From positions 124,001-188,000 of the forward strand of contig JBICHN010000011.1 in the NCBI GenBank assembly GCA_043101845.1: a DNA stretch of 64,000 bases. Reading direction: 5' to 3'. The notes under the pieces are model-generated. The model made no database searches. It was not told the origin of the DNA and saw only the letters and a program-made list of their open reading frames with translations. This document shows positions 26,111 through 35,168 of this stretch, piece after piece; the first letter of the stretch is position 1; each line of letters opens with the position of its first letter. Both the position numbers and the translations under genes were made by a program. Origin of the DNA: JBICHN01 sp043101845. GTDB lineage: Bacteria > Planctomycetota > Phycisphaerae > Phycisphaerales > UBA5793.

Positions 26111-27790
26111 ATGAGCGCGACGCCATCCAAGCGGAAGATCAATCGCAACGACCCGTGTCCCTGCGGCAGCGGACGAAAGTTCAAGAAGTGCTGCATGCTC
26201 AAGACGGGGTCGGGCGCGAGGTCATCAACGGCGGCGTCGTCACCGTCATCGGCTGCGGCGCCGTTGCTCGCGCGGGCCGCTCAGGCGATGCGGTCCGGCG
26301 CCGGAGCGGAGGCGAAGCGACTGTACGAGCGGGCGCTCGACCGCGACCCGGCGAATCTCAAGGCGCTCTTCGATCTCGCCCAGCTCCACGCCCAGGCCGG
26401 CGCGCGGGACGAGGCCGTCGCGCTCCTCGAGCGAGCCATTCAGATTGATGACCGTCATGCCGCGTTCCATCTGCGCCTCGGCGATCTCCGACTGGCCATG
26501 GGCGATGACGAAGGCGCGGTCGCGCATTCGGAGCGGGCCGTCGCGCTCGATCCGGAGAGTCCGCTCGGGCACGCCATGCTCGGGTACGCGCTCGAGCGAC
26601 TGCACCGGCTCGACGAGGCGCTCGCCGCGGTGAACAAGGGATTGAGACGCGCGCCCGCCGATCCGGACCTGCGCATTCTGCGCGGCCGACTGCTCCGCCG
26701 CCTCGGTCGACTGACCGAAGCCCGCGATGAATTGCGGGCCACGATCCGGGTCGCGCCCATGCGACCGCGACAGGGACGCAAGGCGTGGAGCGAACTCGGC
26801 CTCGCGCTCGACCGGCTCGGCGACTATGACGACGCGTACGACGCCTTCGAACGCATGGGCGAGGTCACGCGGTCGCTCCCCGAAGTCACGCAGATTGACT
26901 CGAAATGGGCGTTCGATCTCATCGACCATCAGGAGGCGGCGTACACCGCTGAGCGATTGCAGGGCGCGGCGACTCGCGCGGACGCCCTCGCCGGCCCGGC
27001 GCCGGTGTTCCTCGTCGGCTTTCCGCGTTCGGGAACCACGCTGACCGAGCAGATTCTCGCAGCGCATCCGAGTGTCACCACCTCGGACGAGAACGCGTTC
27101 ATCCGAATGGCGAGTCAGGAAGGCGCCGCCCGATACGGCGCGTCCCTCTCCGGATGCGTCGACCCGGCGGCGCTCGACGACCCGGCCGCGATCAACTCTC
27201 TTCGTGAGTACTACTGGGATCGCGCGCGCGAAACCCTGGGCGATCAGATCGTCCAGGGCGTGTTCGTCGACAAGATGCCGCTCAATCTCGTCGAACTCGG
27301 GTTCGTCAACGCGATCTTTCCCGACTCCCGCGTAGTGGTTGTGACGCGCGATCCTCGCGATGTCGTGTTGAGCTGCTTCATGCAGAACTTCGATCTCAAC
27401 GCGGCGATGATTCAGTTCACGAACCTCGACGACGCGACGCGGTATTACGATCGGGTCATGACCTGGTGGGGAACCCTTCGAACGCGGCTCACACTCCACC
27501 TCATGGAGATCCGCTATCGCGACCTCGTCGACGCGTTCGATGACCACGCCCGTCGACTCGTCGAGTTCGTGGGGCTCGAGTGGGATGACGCCGTCGGGCG
27601 ATTTCACGAGGTCGCCCGCGATCGCGCCATCTCGACGCCGAGTTACGAGGCGGTCACGGCGCCGACGCATTCGAAGCGGGTCGATCGCTGGCGGAATTAC
27701 TCCAACCGGCTCGAACCGTGGCTCGATCGCCTCGAGCCGCATGTCGTGGCGCTTGGATTCGATACGCCGACGGACGGGGAAGAGTCATGA
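26111..27790 (+). CDS. SEC-C / TPR / sulfotransferase fusion protein
   Basis: Three modules: a SEC-C zinc motif at residues 14-28 (NDPCPCGSG then KKCC), about five tetratricopeptide repeats (50-260), and a PAPS-dependent sulfotransferase domain (about 290-550). The 5'-phosphosulfate loop is GFPRSGTTLTEQIL (303-316) and the 3'-phosphate site VVVTRDPRDVVLSCF. TPR-sulfotransferases resemble protein-tyrosine sulfotransferase-like enzymes and may sulfate a peptide or glycan; the target is unknown. GGGAGG precedes ATG 26111. The stop overlaps the next start (ATGA), so the enzyme is translationally coupled to a COG3014-like lipoprotein and sits within an LpoB/YcfL cluster. Confidence 0.9.
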   Translation: MSATPSKRKINRNDPCPCGSGRKFKKCCMLKTGSGARSSTAASSPSSAAAPLLARAAQAMRSGAGAEAKRLYERALDRDPANLKALFDLAQLHAQAGARDEAVALLERAIQIDDRHAAFHLRLGDLRLAMGDDEGAVAHSERAVALDPESPLGHAMLGYALERLHRLDEALAAVNKGLRRAPADPDLRILRGRLLRRLGRLTEARDELRATIRVAPMRPRQGRKAWSELGLALDRLGDYDDAYDAFERMGEVTRSLPEVTQIDSKWAFDLIDHQEAAYTAERLQGAATRADALAGPAPVFLVGFPRSGTTLTEQILAAHPSVTTSDENAFIRMASQEGAARYGASLSGCVDPAALDDPAAINSLREYYWDRARETLGDQIVQGVFVDKMPLNLVELGFVNAIFPDSRVVVVTRDPRDVVLSCFMQNFDLNAAMIQFTNLDDATRYYDRVMTWWGTLRTRLTLHLMEIRYRDLVDAFDDHARRLVEFVGLEWDDAVGRFHEVARDRAISTPSYEAVTAPTHSKRVDRWRNYSNRLEPWLDRLEPHVVALGFDTPTDGEES

Positions 27791-29469
27791 TCCGTCGCGT
27801 TGCAGTCATCGCGGTCATGCTTCTTCTCGGTTTCGGATGCGCGACGGAATCGGAGCGCGCCCGGCCGTTCGAGGCGCGTCTCGTCCAGCTCGGCGACTAC
27901 GACCAGGCCCGCCAACGGCTGCGCCGATTTGCGGTCGATGAGGACTCGCCCGAGTTCATTCTCGATAACCTCCGCCTCGCCGTGGCCGCGTTGCACGCGG
28001 GCGCCTTTCTGGAAGCGGAGCAGGCGCTGCGGCGGGCCTATCCGTACCTCGTCGCCGGTACCGTGAACGCGGAGGACCGTCAGAACGCAGCGGTCTTCAA
28101 GTTCGAAGGTGAACTCGTCTGGAAGGGGGAGCCCTTCGAACAGGCCATGGCGTGGTACTACCAGTCGCTCGTTCAGATGATGAAGGGGGACTGGGAGAAC
28201 GCCCGCGCCGCGGCGAAGAACATGCTCTTCACGCTCGTCGACTTCGCCGGCGCCGACACCGTCGACCAGGCCATGCGGAAAGCCGAATCGCCCGAATGGT
28301 TCGACAAGAACGCCTCGGAGGTCGAAAGCGACCTCGTCCTCGGCTGGGTGATGCTCGGTGTCGCCGAGCGCTGGCAGTACCGGCCGGAGGATGCGGAGAT
28401 CGCGTTCAATCAGGTTCGCGAACTTCGTCCCGATCTGGCGCCGCTCGTCGAAGTCCTCGAGCGCGGTGACTACAACACGCTCGTCTTCGTTGAGGCCGAG
28501 GCGGGGCCGTTCAAATCGCCGGTGGGAGAGCGCGAGGAGTCGTTCCGCTACCTGCCGGAACCCGAGCGCCGCCCGGCGTCACTCCGCGTGGAGTCACTTG
28601 GAGCCGCGTCGATCGACCTTCCGGAAAAACTGCTGCTCGTCGACACCTGGCGGCTTGCACAGCATCCGCGATGGTGGTCACTGCGCAGCCTGCGTGAAAC
28701 GAAGAAGGCGGTGGGCGACGCGCTCACTCTCGGGGGCTTCGGCGCTGTGATCATCGGCTCGAGCATGGACGATGACAACGCGCGGGACAAGGTCGTCGGC
28801 GCCGGGATCGCCGCGCTGCTCGCCGGCGCGCTCCTTTCATCCTCGGCGAAGGCGGATCTCCGTCATCTCGATGTCCTGCCACGCTCGGTCTATCTCGCGC
28901 CGCTCAAGCTTCCTGAAAACGGACCGAACGCCGTTCGATTCTCCATCGATTCGCCGGCGCTCGCGGCGACGCGTCGGTATCTCGCGCCGGGCGAAGGTGG
29001 ACCCGCGGTGTATGTCGTGCGACTTGAGCGGGCGGGGGTAAGAGCGCTCGACGGATCGATTGACACCGGCGCCATCGCCCATCCAAACGAAGTCACCGGA
29101 CCGATCGTCGGAACCTATCCCTACATCCTCGGCGGAACCTGTGTGCATCCACCGACGGCGGAAGCGCTCGCGGCATACCAGGCCGGTGGATACCTCAAGG
29201 ACTTCACGCTCGCGGAACTCGAGGAGCTCTACCGCGCCGAGGGCATTCGTGACGCCCCGCCGCCGCCGGCCCCGGGCACGGCGCCGCGCTATCGGCATGT
29301 GCTCGACGGCGGGTTGTGGCTCTACACCCCGTCTCCGGGTTCGAAGGGATTCGAACGACTCACCTTCTCGCCGGCGCCGCCCTACGAGCCGCGTTCGAAT
29401 CTCGTGCGCGACGCACGGCGTCGGGCCCGTGGCGATCTGAGCGACGACGAGAACCCGCCGGGTCCGTGA
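27787..29469 (+). CDS. COG3014-like lipoprotein
   Basis: Lipoprotein signal MLLLGFGC, then a helical TPR-like first half (MAWYYQSLVQMMKGDWENARAAA, PEDAEIAFNQVRELRP) and a second half with VFVEAEAGPFKS, a glycine-rich hydrophobic stretch (AGIAALLAGALLSSS) and DLRHLDVLPRSVYLAPL. This matches the layout of the COG3014 family, a poorly known group usually encoded beside LpoB and YcfL homologues. The start overlaps the sulfotransferase stop by four bases. The C-terminus is Pro/Arg-rich. The conserved neighbourhood suggests a role in cell-wall synthesis or its outer-membrane control. The gene ends one base before the convergent pssA stop. Confidence 0.7.
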   Translation: MIRRVAVIAVMLLLGFGCATESERARPFEARLVQLGDYDQARQRLRRFAVDEDSPEFILDNLRLAVAALHAGAFLEAEQALRRAYPYLVAGTVNAEDRQNAAVFKFEGELVWKGEPFEQAMAWYYQSLVQMMKGDWENARAAAKNMLFTLVDFAGADTVDQAMRKAESPEWFDKNASEVESDLVLGWVMLGVAERWQYRPEDAEIAFNQVRELRPDLAPLVEVLERGDYNTLVFVEAEAGPFKSPVGEREESFRYLPEPERRPASLRVESLGAASIDLPEKLLLVDTWRLAQHPRWWSLRSLRETKKAVGDALTLGGFGAVIIGSSMDDDNARDKVVGAGIAALLAGALLSSSAKADLRHLDVLPRSVYLAPLKLPENGPNAVRFSIDSPALAATRRYLAPGEGGPAVYVVRLERAGVRALDGSIDTGAIAHPNEVTGPIVGTYPYILGGTCVHPPTAEALAAYQAGGYLKDFTLAELEELYRAEGIRDAPPPPAPGTAPRYRHVLDGGLWLYTPSPGSKGFERLTFSPAPPYEPRSNLVRDARRRARGDLSDDENPPGP

Positions 29470-29470
29470 C

Positions 29471-30421
29471 TCATTCCGTCACGGTAGACGGGGGAGGAAT
29501 CCCCTGTCGTCGATGTCGTGAACGCATGAGCGATCGCGTCGGCGCGCTGAGCGCGTAGAGCGTGAACGCGATGGCGAGAATCTCGGTGGTGAAGAACACG
29601 GCGCTGAGCGCGATGATCGTGATGCGCACGATGTATCCGAAGTTCGCGTCGCCGCGAATGTAGCGATTCGTCACATGAACATAGGGAAGTCGGCTCACCA
29701 TGCCGATCGCGCAGAGCAGCAGAATGAAGGACATCCCGAGCGCGGTAACCCGCGCCGCCCAGGGATAGTCGGTTTCGCCGAGATAGTGCTGGTGAAGCAG
29801 AATGAGGCTCGCAAGTGCGCCCGCCGCTCCGGGTGACGGGAGGCCGCGGAAGAACATGTGGTCGAGCACATCATGCGACGCGGTCTCGACCTGGAACCGG
29901 GCGAGCCGGAGCGCAGCGCATGCGACATAGATCGCCGCGATGAGCCAGAAGATTCGGGCAAAGGCGTCGTCGTCGATCGGATTGATGATCGACTGCGCCT
30001 CCTCGCCGGTGAGGTAGTACTTGCTCACGAGTTGGAGGGTCATGTACGCGGGCGCCACGCCGAAGGTCACGATGTCGGAAAGCGAATCGAGCGCGGCGCC
30101 CATGTCCGAGGTCGTCCGTGTGATCCGCGCTACGGCGCCGTCGATCGCGTCAAAGAACATGCCGATGAAGACGAGGGCGCCCGCGACCTCGAGCGACGAC
30201 CAGCCACGCACACCGATGTCGAGATCGATCGACTTCGACGCGAAGTGAATCGCAGCGAATCCGGCGATGAGATTCCCCAGCGTGAAGAGGGACGGCAGGA
30301 CGGCGATCGCCTTCACACGACGCCGGCGGCGCCGGCGTCGGCGACGCAATCGTCGCGCCGCGCGTTCGTCGTCGCGCCGGTCGTCTTCCGTGATGTCGAT
30401 TCCGAGCCGCGACTCGTTCAT
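29471..30421 (-). CDS. pssA: CDP-diacylglycerol--serine O-phosphatidyltransferase
   Basis: Integral membrane CDP-alcohol phosphatidyltransferase. The catalytic motif DG-x2-AR-x8-G-x3-D-x3-D is complete (D94, G95, A98, R99, G108, D112, D116). The early phrase LPSLFTLGNLIAGF is typical of bacterial PssA, the enzyme that makes phosphatidylserine, precursor of phosphatidylethanolamine. About eight hydrophobic segments are seen. The N-terminus is unusual: ten consecutive arginines (26-35) precede the first membrane segment. No psd gene is adjacent, so the partner decarboxylase lies elsewhere. Confidence 0.9.
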   Translation of the reverse strand: MNESRLGIDITEDDRRDDERAARRLRRRRRRRRRRVKAIAVLPSLFTLGNLIAGFAAIHFASKSIDLDIGVRGWSSLEVAGALVFIGMFFDAIDGAVARITRTTSDMGAALDSLSDIVTFGVAPAYMTLQLVSKYYLTGEEAQSIINPIDDDAFARIFWLIAAIYVACAALRLARFQVETASHDVLDHMFFRGLPSPGAAGALASLILLHQHYLGETDYPWAARVTALGMSFILLLCAIGMVSRLPYVHVTNRYIRGDANFGYIVRITIIALSAVFFTTEILAIAFTLYALSAPTRSLMRSRHRRQGIPPPSTVTE

Positions 30422-30509
30422 GACCTGAAAGTGTAGAGAGTCCCCGGCCGAAGTGCGTCGCGCGAGATTGATTGGGCGTTTCCCGGTGGTTCATCCCGCC
30501 GTGTGTCGG

Positions 30510-30515
30510 TAGAGT
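30510..30515 (+). promoter_or_regulatory. Candidate -10 element of a leaderless promoter
   Basis: TAGAGT, preceded by G, ends 7 bases before ATG 30523, the same spacing as TATAAT before the gene at 3561. No ribosome binding site lies between. No good -35 box is visible. Confidence 0.3.
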
Positions 30516-30522
30516 CGGACCC

Positions 30523-33090
30523 ATGCTCTCACGGCTGCTCAGGACGAACGCCGCGCTGATCGTGACTGCGGCGCTGATGGCGACGGCGCTGACCGCCGAC
30601 GCGCAAAACGGCGATCAGCCGGGAGAGTCCCAGCCGGACCCGCCCGCCGATCTCCAGATCCCACCGGCGCCCGTCTTGTCGCCGGAGGAGGCGCTCGAGT
30701 CGTTCACGATTCAACCGGGCTTTCGCATCGAACTCGTCGCCGCGGAGCCGCTCATCGAAGATCCGGTCGCCGTCGAGTTCGACGCGGATGGTCGGCTCTG
30801 GGTCGTCGAGATGCGCGGCTACATGCCGACGGTCGACGGCGAAGGCGAGCGCGAGCCGGTCGGCCGCATCGTCATTCTCGAGGACACCGATGGTGACGGC
30901 CGCATGGACGAGTCCACCGTCTTTCTTGACGGCCTCGTGCTCCCGCGCGCGATTGGTCTCGCGTATGGCGGCGCCCTCATCGTCGAACCGCCGAATCTGC
31001 TCTTTGCCCGTGATACCGATGGCGATGATCGCGCGGACGAGAAACGAATCGTGCACTCGGGTTTTGGCGGCATCGACAATCCGGAGCACGCCGGGAACGG
31101 CCTCATCTACGGCCTCGACAACTGGTACCACTGCTCGCAGCACCACGAAGAGTTTCGCTTCGACGGCGAGACGATTACGGCGCGGCGTACCCCGGCCCAT
31201 GGGCAGTGGGGGATCGCGATGGATGACCGCGGTCGCTTCTATTACACACCGAACAGTCATCCCTTGCGCGGCGATGTGGTTCCGAAACACTACGCCGCGC
31301 GAAACTCGAACTACCGGTCGCTTCCCGGCGTCGATCGCGGGGTCTCAAATGATTTCGCGACCTGGCCCATCCGCATCACGCCCGGCGTAAATCGCGGCTA
31401 TCGGAACGCGACCCTTCGTGACGACTTCACTCTCGCGACAGTCACTGCCGCGTGCGGCCCGGCAATCTATCGCGGCGATCTCTTTCCGCCCGAGTTTCAC
31501 GGCGACGCGTTCATCTGCGAGCCTGCGGGAAACCTCATCAAGCGCAACACGCTGACCGAGAGGCCGCATGGTCCGATCGGCCGCGCCGCGTACGAGCGCG
31601 AGGAGTTCCTCGCGTCGACCGATGAGCGATTCCGACCGGTGAACGCGACGACGGGGCCCGACGGGGCGCTCTACATCGTCGACATGTACCGCGGCATTCT
31701 GCAGCATCGCGTGTATATGACGACTTATCTGCGCAAGCAGGTGCTCGCCCGCGGGCTCGATCGGCCGATCGGGCTCGGTCGCATCTACCGAATCGTGCCC
31801 GAAGGCGCCGAACCCGAGACTCGGATCGCTCTCTCTGACGCTGCGAACGCTGTTCTCGTCGACGAGCTGCGGCATGCGAACGGATGGCGGCGGGATACGG
31901 CCCAACGACTCCTCGTCGAGCGTGAGGCGGTTGAAGAGGTGGACGCGATCCGCGATCTCGCGCGCGAGGGGATGACCTACCCCACACGCCTCCAGGCGCT
32001 CTGGACGCTCGATGGGCTCGACGGGTTGCGCATCGCCGATCTCGAGATCGCGGCGAATGACGCGCACGAAGCGGTTCGCGTCGCGGCCGCGCGTCTGGCC
32101 GAGCGGTTTGTCGGCGATCCGGAGTTCTGGACGCTGATCGACCGCCTGGTCGTCGACGAATCGCTCGCCGTTCGTCAGCAGGTCGCGCTTTCGCTCGGTG
32201 AGGCGCCGTTCGATCGCGCGGCGCCGCGCTTTGTCGAATTGCTTACGAACGGCGCGGACGAGGCGTATCTCCGGCACGCCGCGCTCTCGGGATTGATGGA
32301 CCTTGAACTTGCGCTCCTCGAGGCGCTGCTCGCCGACGATCGTTGGATCGACGAGAGCGCGGGGCGTCGCGACACGATTGCGCTCGCGGCGGACGGCGCC
32401 GTGCGCTCGGCTTCGCCGGCGTTGCGTCGAGCGCTTCTCCAGACCGCCGCGTACCGGGCGAGCGATCGGCTGTGGGCCACACGCGTGATCCTCGAGCGCG
32501 TCGCGAATGCGCTCGACCTCGACGGCGAGCGCCCGAAGTCGATGCAACTCGACGGCCCGCCGCACGGGTTCACGCGGCTGACCGAGTACGACGACTTCGC
32601 TGATCTCGCGCGCTCGATCGACGGCCGCCTGCGGTGGCCGAGCGCCGACGGCGTCGCCACCGCCGATGGCCCCCGGGCGCTGACGCCGGACGAGCAGGCC
32701 CAGTTCGAGCGCGGCCAGACGCTCTATGTCATGAACTGCATGCAGTGCCATCAGGTCGACGGGCGCGGGGTGGGGTTCACGAACCCGCCGCTCGACGGGT
32801 CCGACTGGGTCACGGGTTCACCACATCGCCTCGCGCGGGTACTCATTCACGGCCTTCAGGGCCCGCTCGCGGTGAATGGAGAGGAATTCGCGGGTGAGAT
32901 GCCGGGCTGCCCGGGCTGCGACGACGAGGAGATCGCCGCGATCATGACCTTTATACGGCGATCATGGAGCAACGAGGCCGACCCGGTCTCCCCGGACCTC
33001 GTCCGCCGCGTCCGCCGCCTCACCCGGGGCCGAAACCGGGCATACACGGCGGAGGAATTGCGTCTGCCGGGAGAGGAAAGCGGGGGCTGA
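30523..33090 (+). CDS. PVC-type membrane-bound dehydrogenase with HEAT-like repeats and cytochrome c domain
   Basis: A signal peptide (ALMATALTADAQ) leads to a six-bladed propeller domain (about 60-440) of the planctomycete membrane-bound dehydrogenase type (FTIQPGFRIELVAAEPLIEDPVAVEFDADGRLWVVEMRGY-like opening), with metal-binding-like DTDGDGRMDE and DTDGDDRADE loops. HEAT-like helices follow (450-700) and a single cytochrome c site CMQCH lies near residue 740, with PGCPGCDDEEI near the end. It is expected in the periplasm, oxidising an unknown sugar or alcohol and passing electrons to the bound heme. ATG 30523 starts the signal peptide; a TTG at 30472 is the only alternative. Confidence 0.85.
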   Translation: MLSRLLRTNAALIVTAALMATALTADAQNGDQPGESQPDPPADLQIPPAPVLSPEEALESFTIQPGFRIELVAAEPLIEDPVAVEFDADGRLWVVEMRGYMPTVDGEGEREPVGRIVILEDTDGDGRMDESTVFLDGLVLPRAIGLAYGGALIVEPPNLLFARDTDGDDRADEKRIVHSGFGGIDNPEHAGNGLIYGLDNWYHCSQHHEEFRFDGETITARRTPAHGQWGIAMDDRGRFYYTPNSHPLRGDVVPKHYAARNSNYRSLPGVDRGVSNDFATWPIRITPGVNRGYRNATLRDDFTLATVTAACGPAIYRGDLFPPEFHGDAFICEPAGNLIKRNTLTERPHGPIGRAAYEREEFLASTDERFRPVNATTGPDGALYIVDMYRGILQHRVYMTTYLRKQVLARGLDRPIGLGRIYRIVPEGAEPETRIALSDAANAVLVDELRHANGWRRDTAQRLLVEREAVEEVDAIRDLAREGMTYPTRLQALWTLDGLDGLRIADLEIAANDAHEAVRVAAARLAERFVGDPEFWTLIDRLVVDESLAVRQQVALSLGEAPFDRAAPRFVELLTNGADEAYLRHAALSGLMDLELALLEALLADDRWIDESAGRRDTIALAADGAVRSASPALRRALLQTAAYRASDRLWATRVILERVANALDLDGERPKSMQLDGPPHGFTRLTEYDDFADLARSIDGRLRWPSADGVATADGPRALTPDEQAQFERGQTLYVMNCMQCHQVDGRGVGFTNPPLDGSDWVTGSPHRLARVLIHGLQGPLAVNGEEFAGEMPGCPGCDDEEIAAIMTFIRRSWSNEADPVSPDLVRRVRRLTRGRNRAYTAEELRLPGEESGG

Positions 33091-33105
33091 CCGGTAGCCG
33101 CCACT

Positions 33106-33133
33106 TTGCGCGTTCCTCGTAATCGCCTAACAT
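33106..33133 (+). promoter_or_regulatory. Candidate promoter, leaderless spacing
   Basis: TTGCGC (33106-33111), a 16-base spacer and TAACAT (33128-33133) precede ATG 33140 by 6 bases. The GGAG between them is only one base from the ATG, too close to serve as a ribosome binding site, so a leaderless transcript is plausible. Confidence 0.4.
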
Positions 33134-33139
33134 CGGAGC

Positions 33140-34099
33140 ATGACGACGGTCGACGCCCACCACCGTGTGGCGCCGCGGAGGAGTTCGCGCGCCGGCGCCG
33201 TGACGCAAGCGGGAGAGACACCGCTTGCGCTTCCGGATCTTCCCTCGGGCGATCTGTCGTGGCGGGTGTATCTCGGGCTCCCGCTCGCCGTGCTGGCCGT
33301 GTGCGCACTCGCCCCGCTGCTCGGGCATGAGGCGTGGTCGACGATCATGCTCGAGGAGTTCGGGTTGCTCGAGATCGCGACGGTGGTCATGCTGATCCCC
33401 GCGATCGCGTTTTCGATTCTGATCTTCCGGCGTCGCGGCGCGCTTCCCCCGTTCGTCGGGGCGCTCATGCTGCTCGGCGGCCTCGCCGCGTTCTACTTCG
33501 CCGGTGAAGAAGCGAGTTGGGGTCAGCATTACTTCGGCTATGCGACGCCCGAAGCGATCGCGGCGAACAACGATCAGGGCGAGTTCAATCTGCACAACAC
33601 CGACGGCGTGCTCGGCGGTCTCTTCGACCAGGGACCCCGCGCGCTCATGTTCATCGGCTGCCTGGTCGGCGGAGTCATTCTGCCTTTCCTCAAGCCGCGC
33701 GAGCGTCTCGAGCCCGGCGCCGAGCGCACGCTCTGGTACTGGATCATTCCGACGCGCGGGCTCGCCATCGCGGCGCTGCTCGCGGTGACCTGCAACCTGC
33801 CGGGCAAGATTCTCGAGTCGCTCGAGTTCACGATGACGAATCGCAGCGCCGAGCAATTCGCCACTCAGTATGGCGTGCCGGTCGAAGCGCTCGAATCGCT
33901 CAGGATTACCGTCGACCCCACGAACTACTGGGCAATGACGCTCCTCGTGACCGGAGGCGAGCTCAAGGAGCTCTTCTTCTCGATGGTCATGCTCCTCTTC
34001 CTCTGGAGCGCGTGGCGGCGGGCCCGCCGCTGGAGCGAAGTGACCGCGCAGAACGACGCCTCCGACGCTACACTGCTCGGATCGGCCGCCCCGGCCTGA
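33140..34099 (+). CDS. Conserved hypothetical multi-pass membrane protein
   Basis: I do not recognise a named function. About six hydrophobic segments are visible (around 42-65, 75-98, 103-122, 165-185, 200-218, 275-295). A conserved-looking motif EEASWGQHYFGY, then TPE...NNDQGEFNLHNT, lies between the third and fourth helices. I recall similar EASWGQ...NxQGExNLHN sequences in uncharacterised membrane proteins of several phyla. Acidic, tryptophan and histidine residues in this loop could form an active or metal site. The gene sits between a PVC dehydrogenase and a small lipoprotein on the same strand, probably in separate transcription units. Confidence 0.7.
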   Translation: MTTVDAHHRVAPRRSSRAGAVTQAGETPLALPDLPSGDLSWRVYLGLPLAVLAVCALAPLLGHEAWSTIMLEEFGLLEIATVVMLIPAIAFSILIFRRRGALPPFVGALMLLGGLAAFYFAGEEASWGQHYFGYATPEAIAANNDQGEFNLHNTDGVLGGLFDQGPRALMFIGCLVGGVILPFLKPRERLEPGAERTLWYWIIPTRGLAIAALLAVTCNLPGKILESLEFTMTNRSAEQFATQYGVPVEALESLRITVDPTNYWAMTLLVTGGELKELFFSMVMLLFLWSAWRRARRWSEVTAQNDASDATLLGSAAPA

Positions 34100-34139
34100 A
34101 TCGGCGCCTCGCCGCGCGCGGCGTCCGACCACCTGAACG

Positions 34140-35099
34140 ATGATTCGACGAACGAGTACAACTCGGAAGCTCCGAGTCGTGAGCGCGCCGCTGCTCGCGC
34201 TGTCGGCGGCCGTTGCCCTGAGCGGTTGCGCCCGGCACGAGCGCGAGTCCGACGACCCCGACCGCATCTTTGGAATCGCCGGCGACGCCGAGCAGCGTGA
34301 GCAGATGGCGGCGCTCCTGCCCGGGCTGCGCGAGGGCGTGGAGATCCACCGCGTCGCGCTTGTCGGCGGCGTCCGCCCGCTTGAAGAGGAACTCGACAAG
34401 TACGTGTCGCTCGACCCTGGAGTTGAAGAGGAGCAGCTCGAAGCCCTCGCGGCGCACGGATTCATGATCGCGCTCGCGCCGATCGAGGCGCTCGATGACA
34501 TCCTGCTCGCCGTGCCGCACGATCGCGTGATCGACTCAACCTGGATGGGGCAGATTCGCGACTGGACGGCGCTTGCGTCGAGCGAGTGGATCGAGGGGAC
34601 GACCTTCGTCGATCTCGCCGGCGAGTCGGCGCCCTTCTCCGAAGGGCGCTTCCGGCTGCTCACCCGCGCGTTTACGACTCCAGGACCGGACGGCGTCGGT
34701 AGGCGGATTCGGTTCGAGATGGTGCCGCAACTTCACCAGCCCCTCGCGGATCCGTTCATCCTCGACCCGTCGGTCGAGAATCTCTCCGGTCAGTTCATTC
34801 CGGGCGCGGCCGCGGCGTTCGCGCTCGACGGGACCAAAGCGCTGCTCATCACCGCGGCGGCGCCATCGCCGCCACCGACCGAAGTCGAGCCGTCCGAGTC
34901 GATCGAAGAGATCGCCGAAGACGATGCGGATGACGCGTCGCCGGCCGACCGCGCGCCGGCCGGGCCGCGGGGCGCCCGGGTGCGCACCGTCGCCGAAGAG
35001 ATTCTGCTCGCGCACGGCGGTCAGAAGCGGCTGCTCATCATCGTGACGCCCCGCCTCGAAGGCGTCGTCGATGAATCCTCCTCGAGCCGAAACCGTTGA
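34140..35099 (+). CDS. Hypothetical lipoprotein
   Basis: The N-terminus has a basic segment, a hydrophobic stretch and lipobox LSGC, so the product is likely lipid-anchored. The mature 290 residues show no family I recognise. A central part (TWMGQIRDWTALASSEW, FVDLAGESAPFSEGRFRLLTRAFT) looks globular, followed by an acidic Pro/Ser-rich linker (EPSESIEEIAEDDADDAS) and a short C-terminal strand pattern LLIIVTPRLEGV, like secretin-associated or pilus-operon proteins, but that resemblance is weak. The only ACGT in the window falls here (34402-34405, a Tyr-Val codon pair). Confidence 0.65.
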   Translation: MIRRTSTTRKLRVVSAPLLALSAAVALSGCARHERESDDPDRIFGIAGDAEQREQMAALLPGLREGVEIHRVALVGGVRPLEEELDKYVSLDPGVEEEQLEALAAHGFMIALAPIEALDDILLAVPHDRVIDSTWMGQIRDWTALASSEWIEGTTFVDLAGESAPFSEGRFRLLTRAFTTPGPDGVGRRIRFEMVPQLHQPLADPFILDPSVENLSGQFIPGAAAAFALDGTKALLITAAAPSPPPTEVEPSESIEEIAEDDADDASPADRAPAGPRGARVRTVAEEILLAHGGQKRLLIIVTPRLEGVVDESSSSRNR

Positions 35100-35125
35100 C
35101 GGTTCGCGCGGCCCGGCGGTAGACT
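35096..35125 (+). promoter_or_regulatory. Promoter of the propeller gene
   Basis: TTGACG (35096-35101) and TAGACT (35120-35125) with an 18-base spacer form the best sigma-70-like promoter seen in the window. It lies just past the stop of the upstream lipoprotein and about 40 bases before ATG 35169, which has the ribosome binding site GGAGGAG. Confidence 0.6.
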
Positions 35126-35168
35126 CGGTGAGTCGGCGCCCCGCCGACCACTGGAGGAGAGAATCGCC

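Noticed and set aside
31345..32751. Minus-strand frame opposite the PVC dehydrogenase
   Set aside because: Lies entirely within a well-supported gene and has shadow-like Arg-rich composition.
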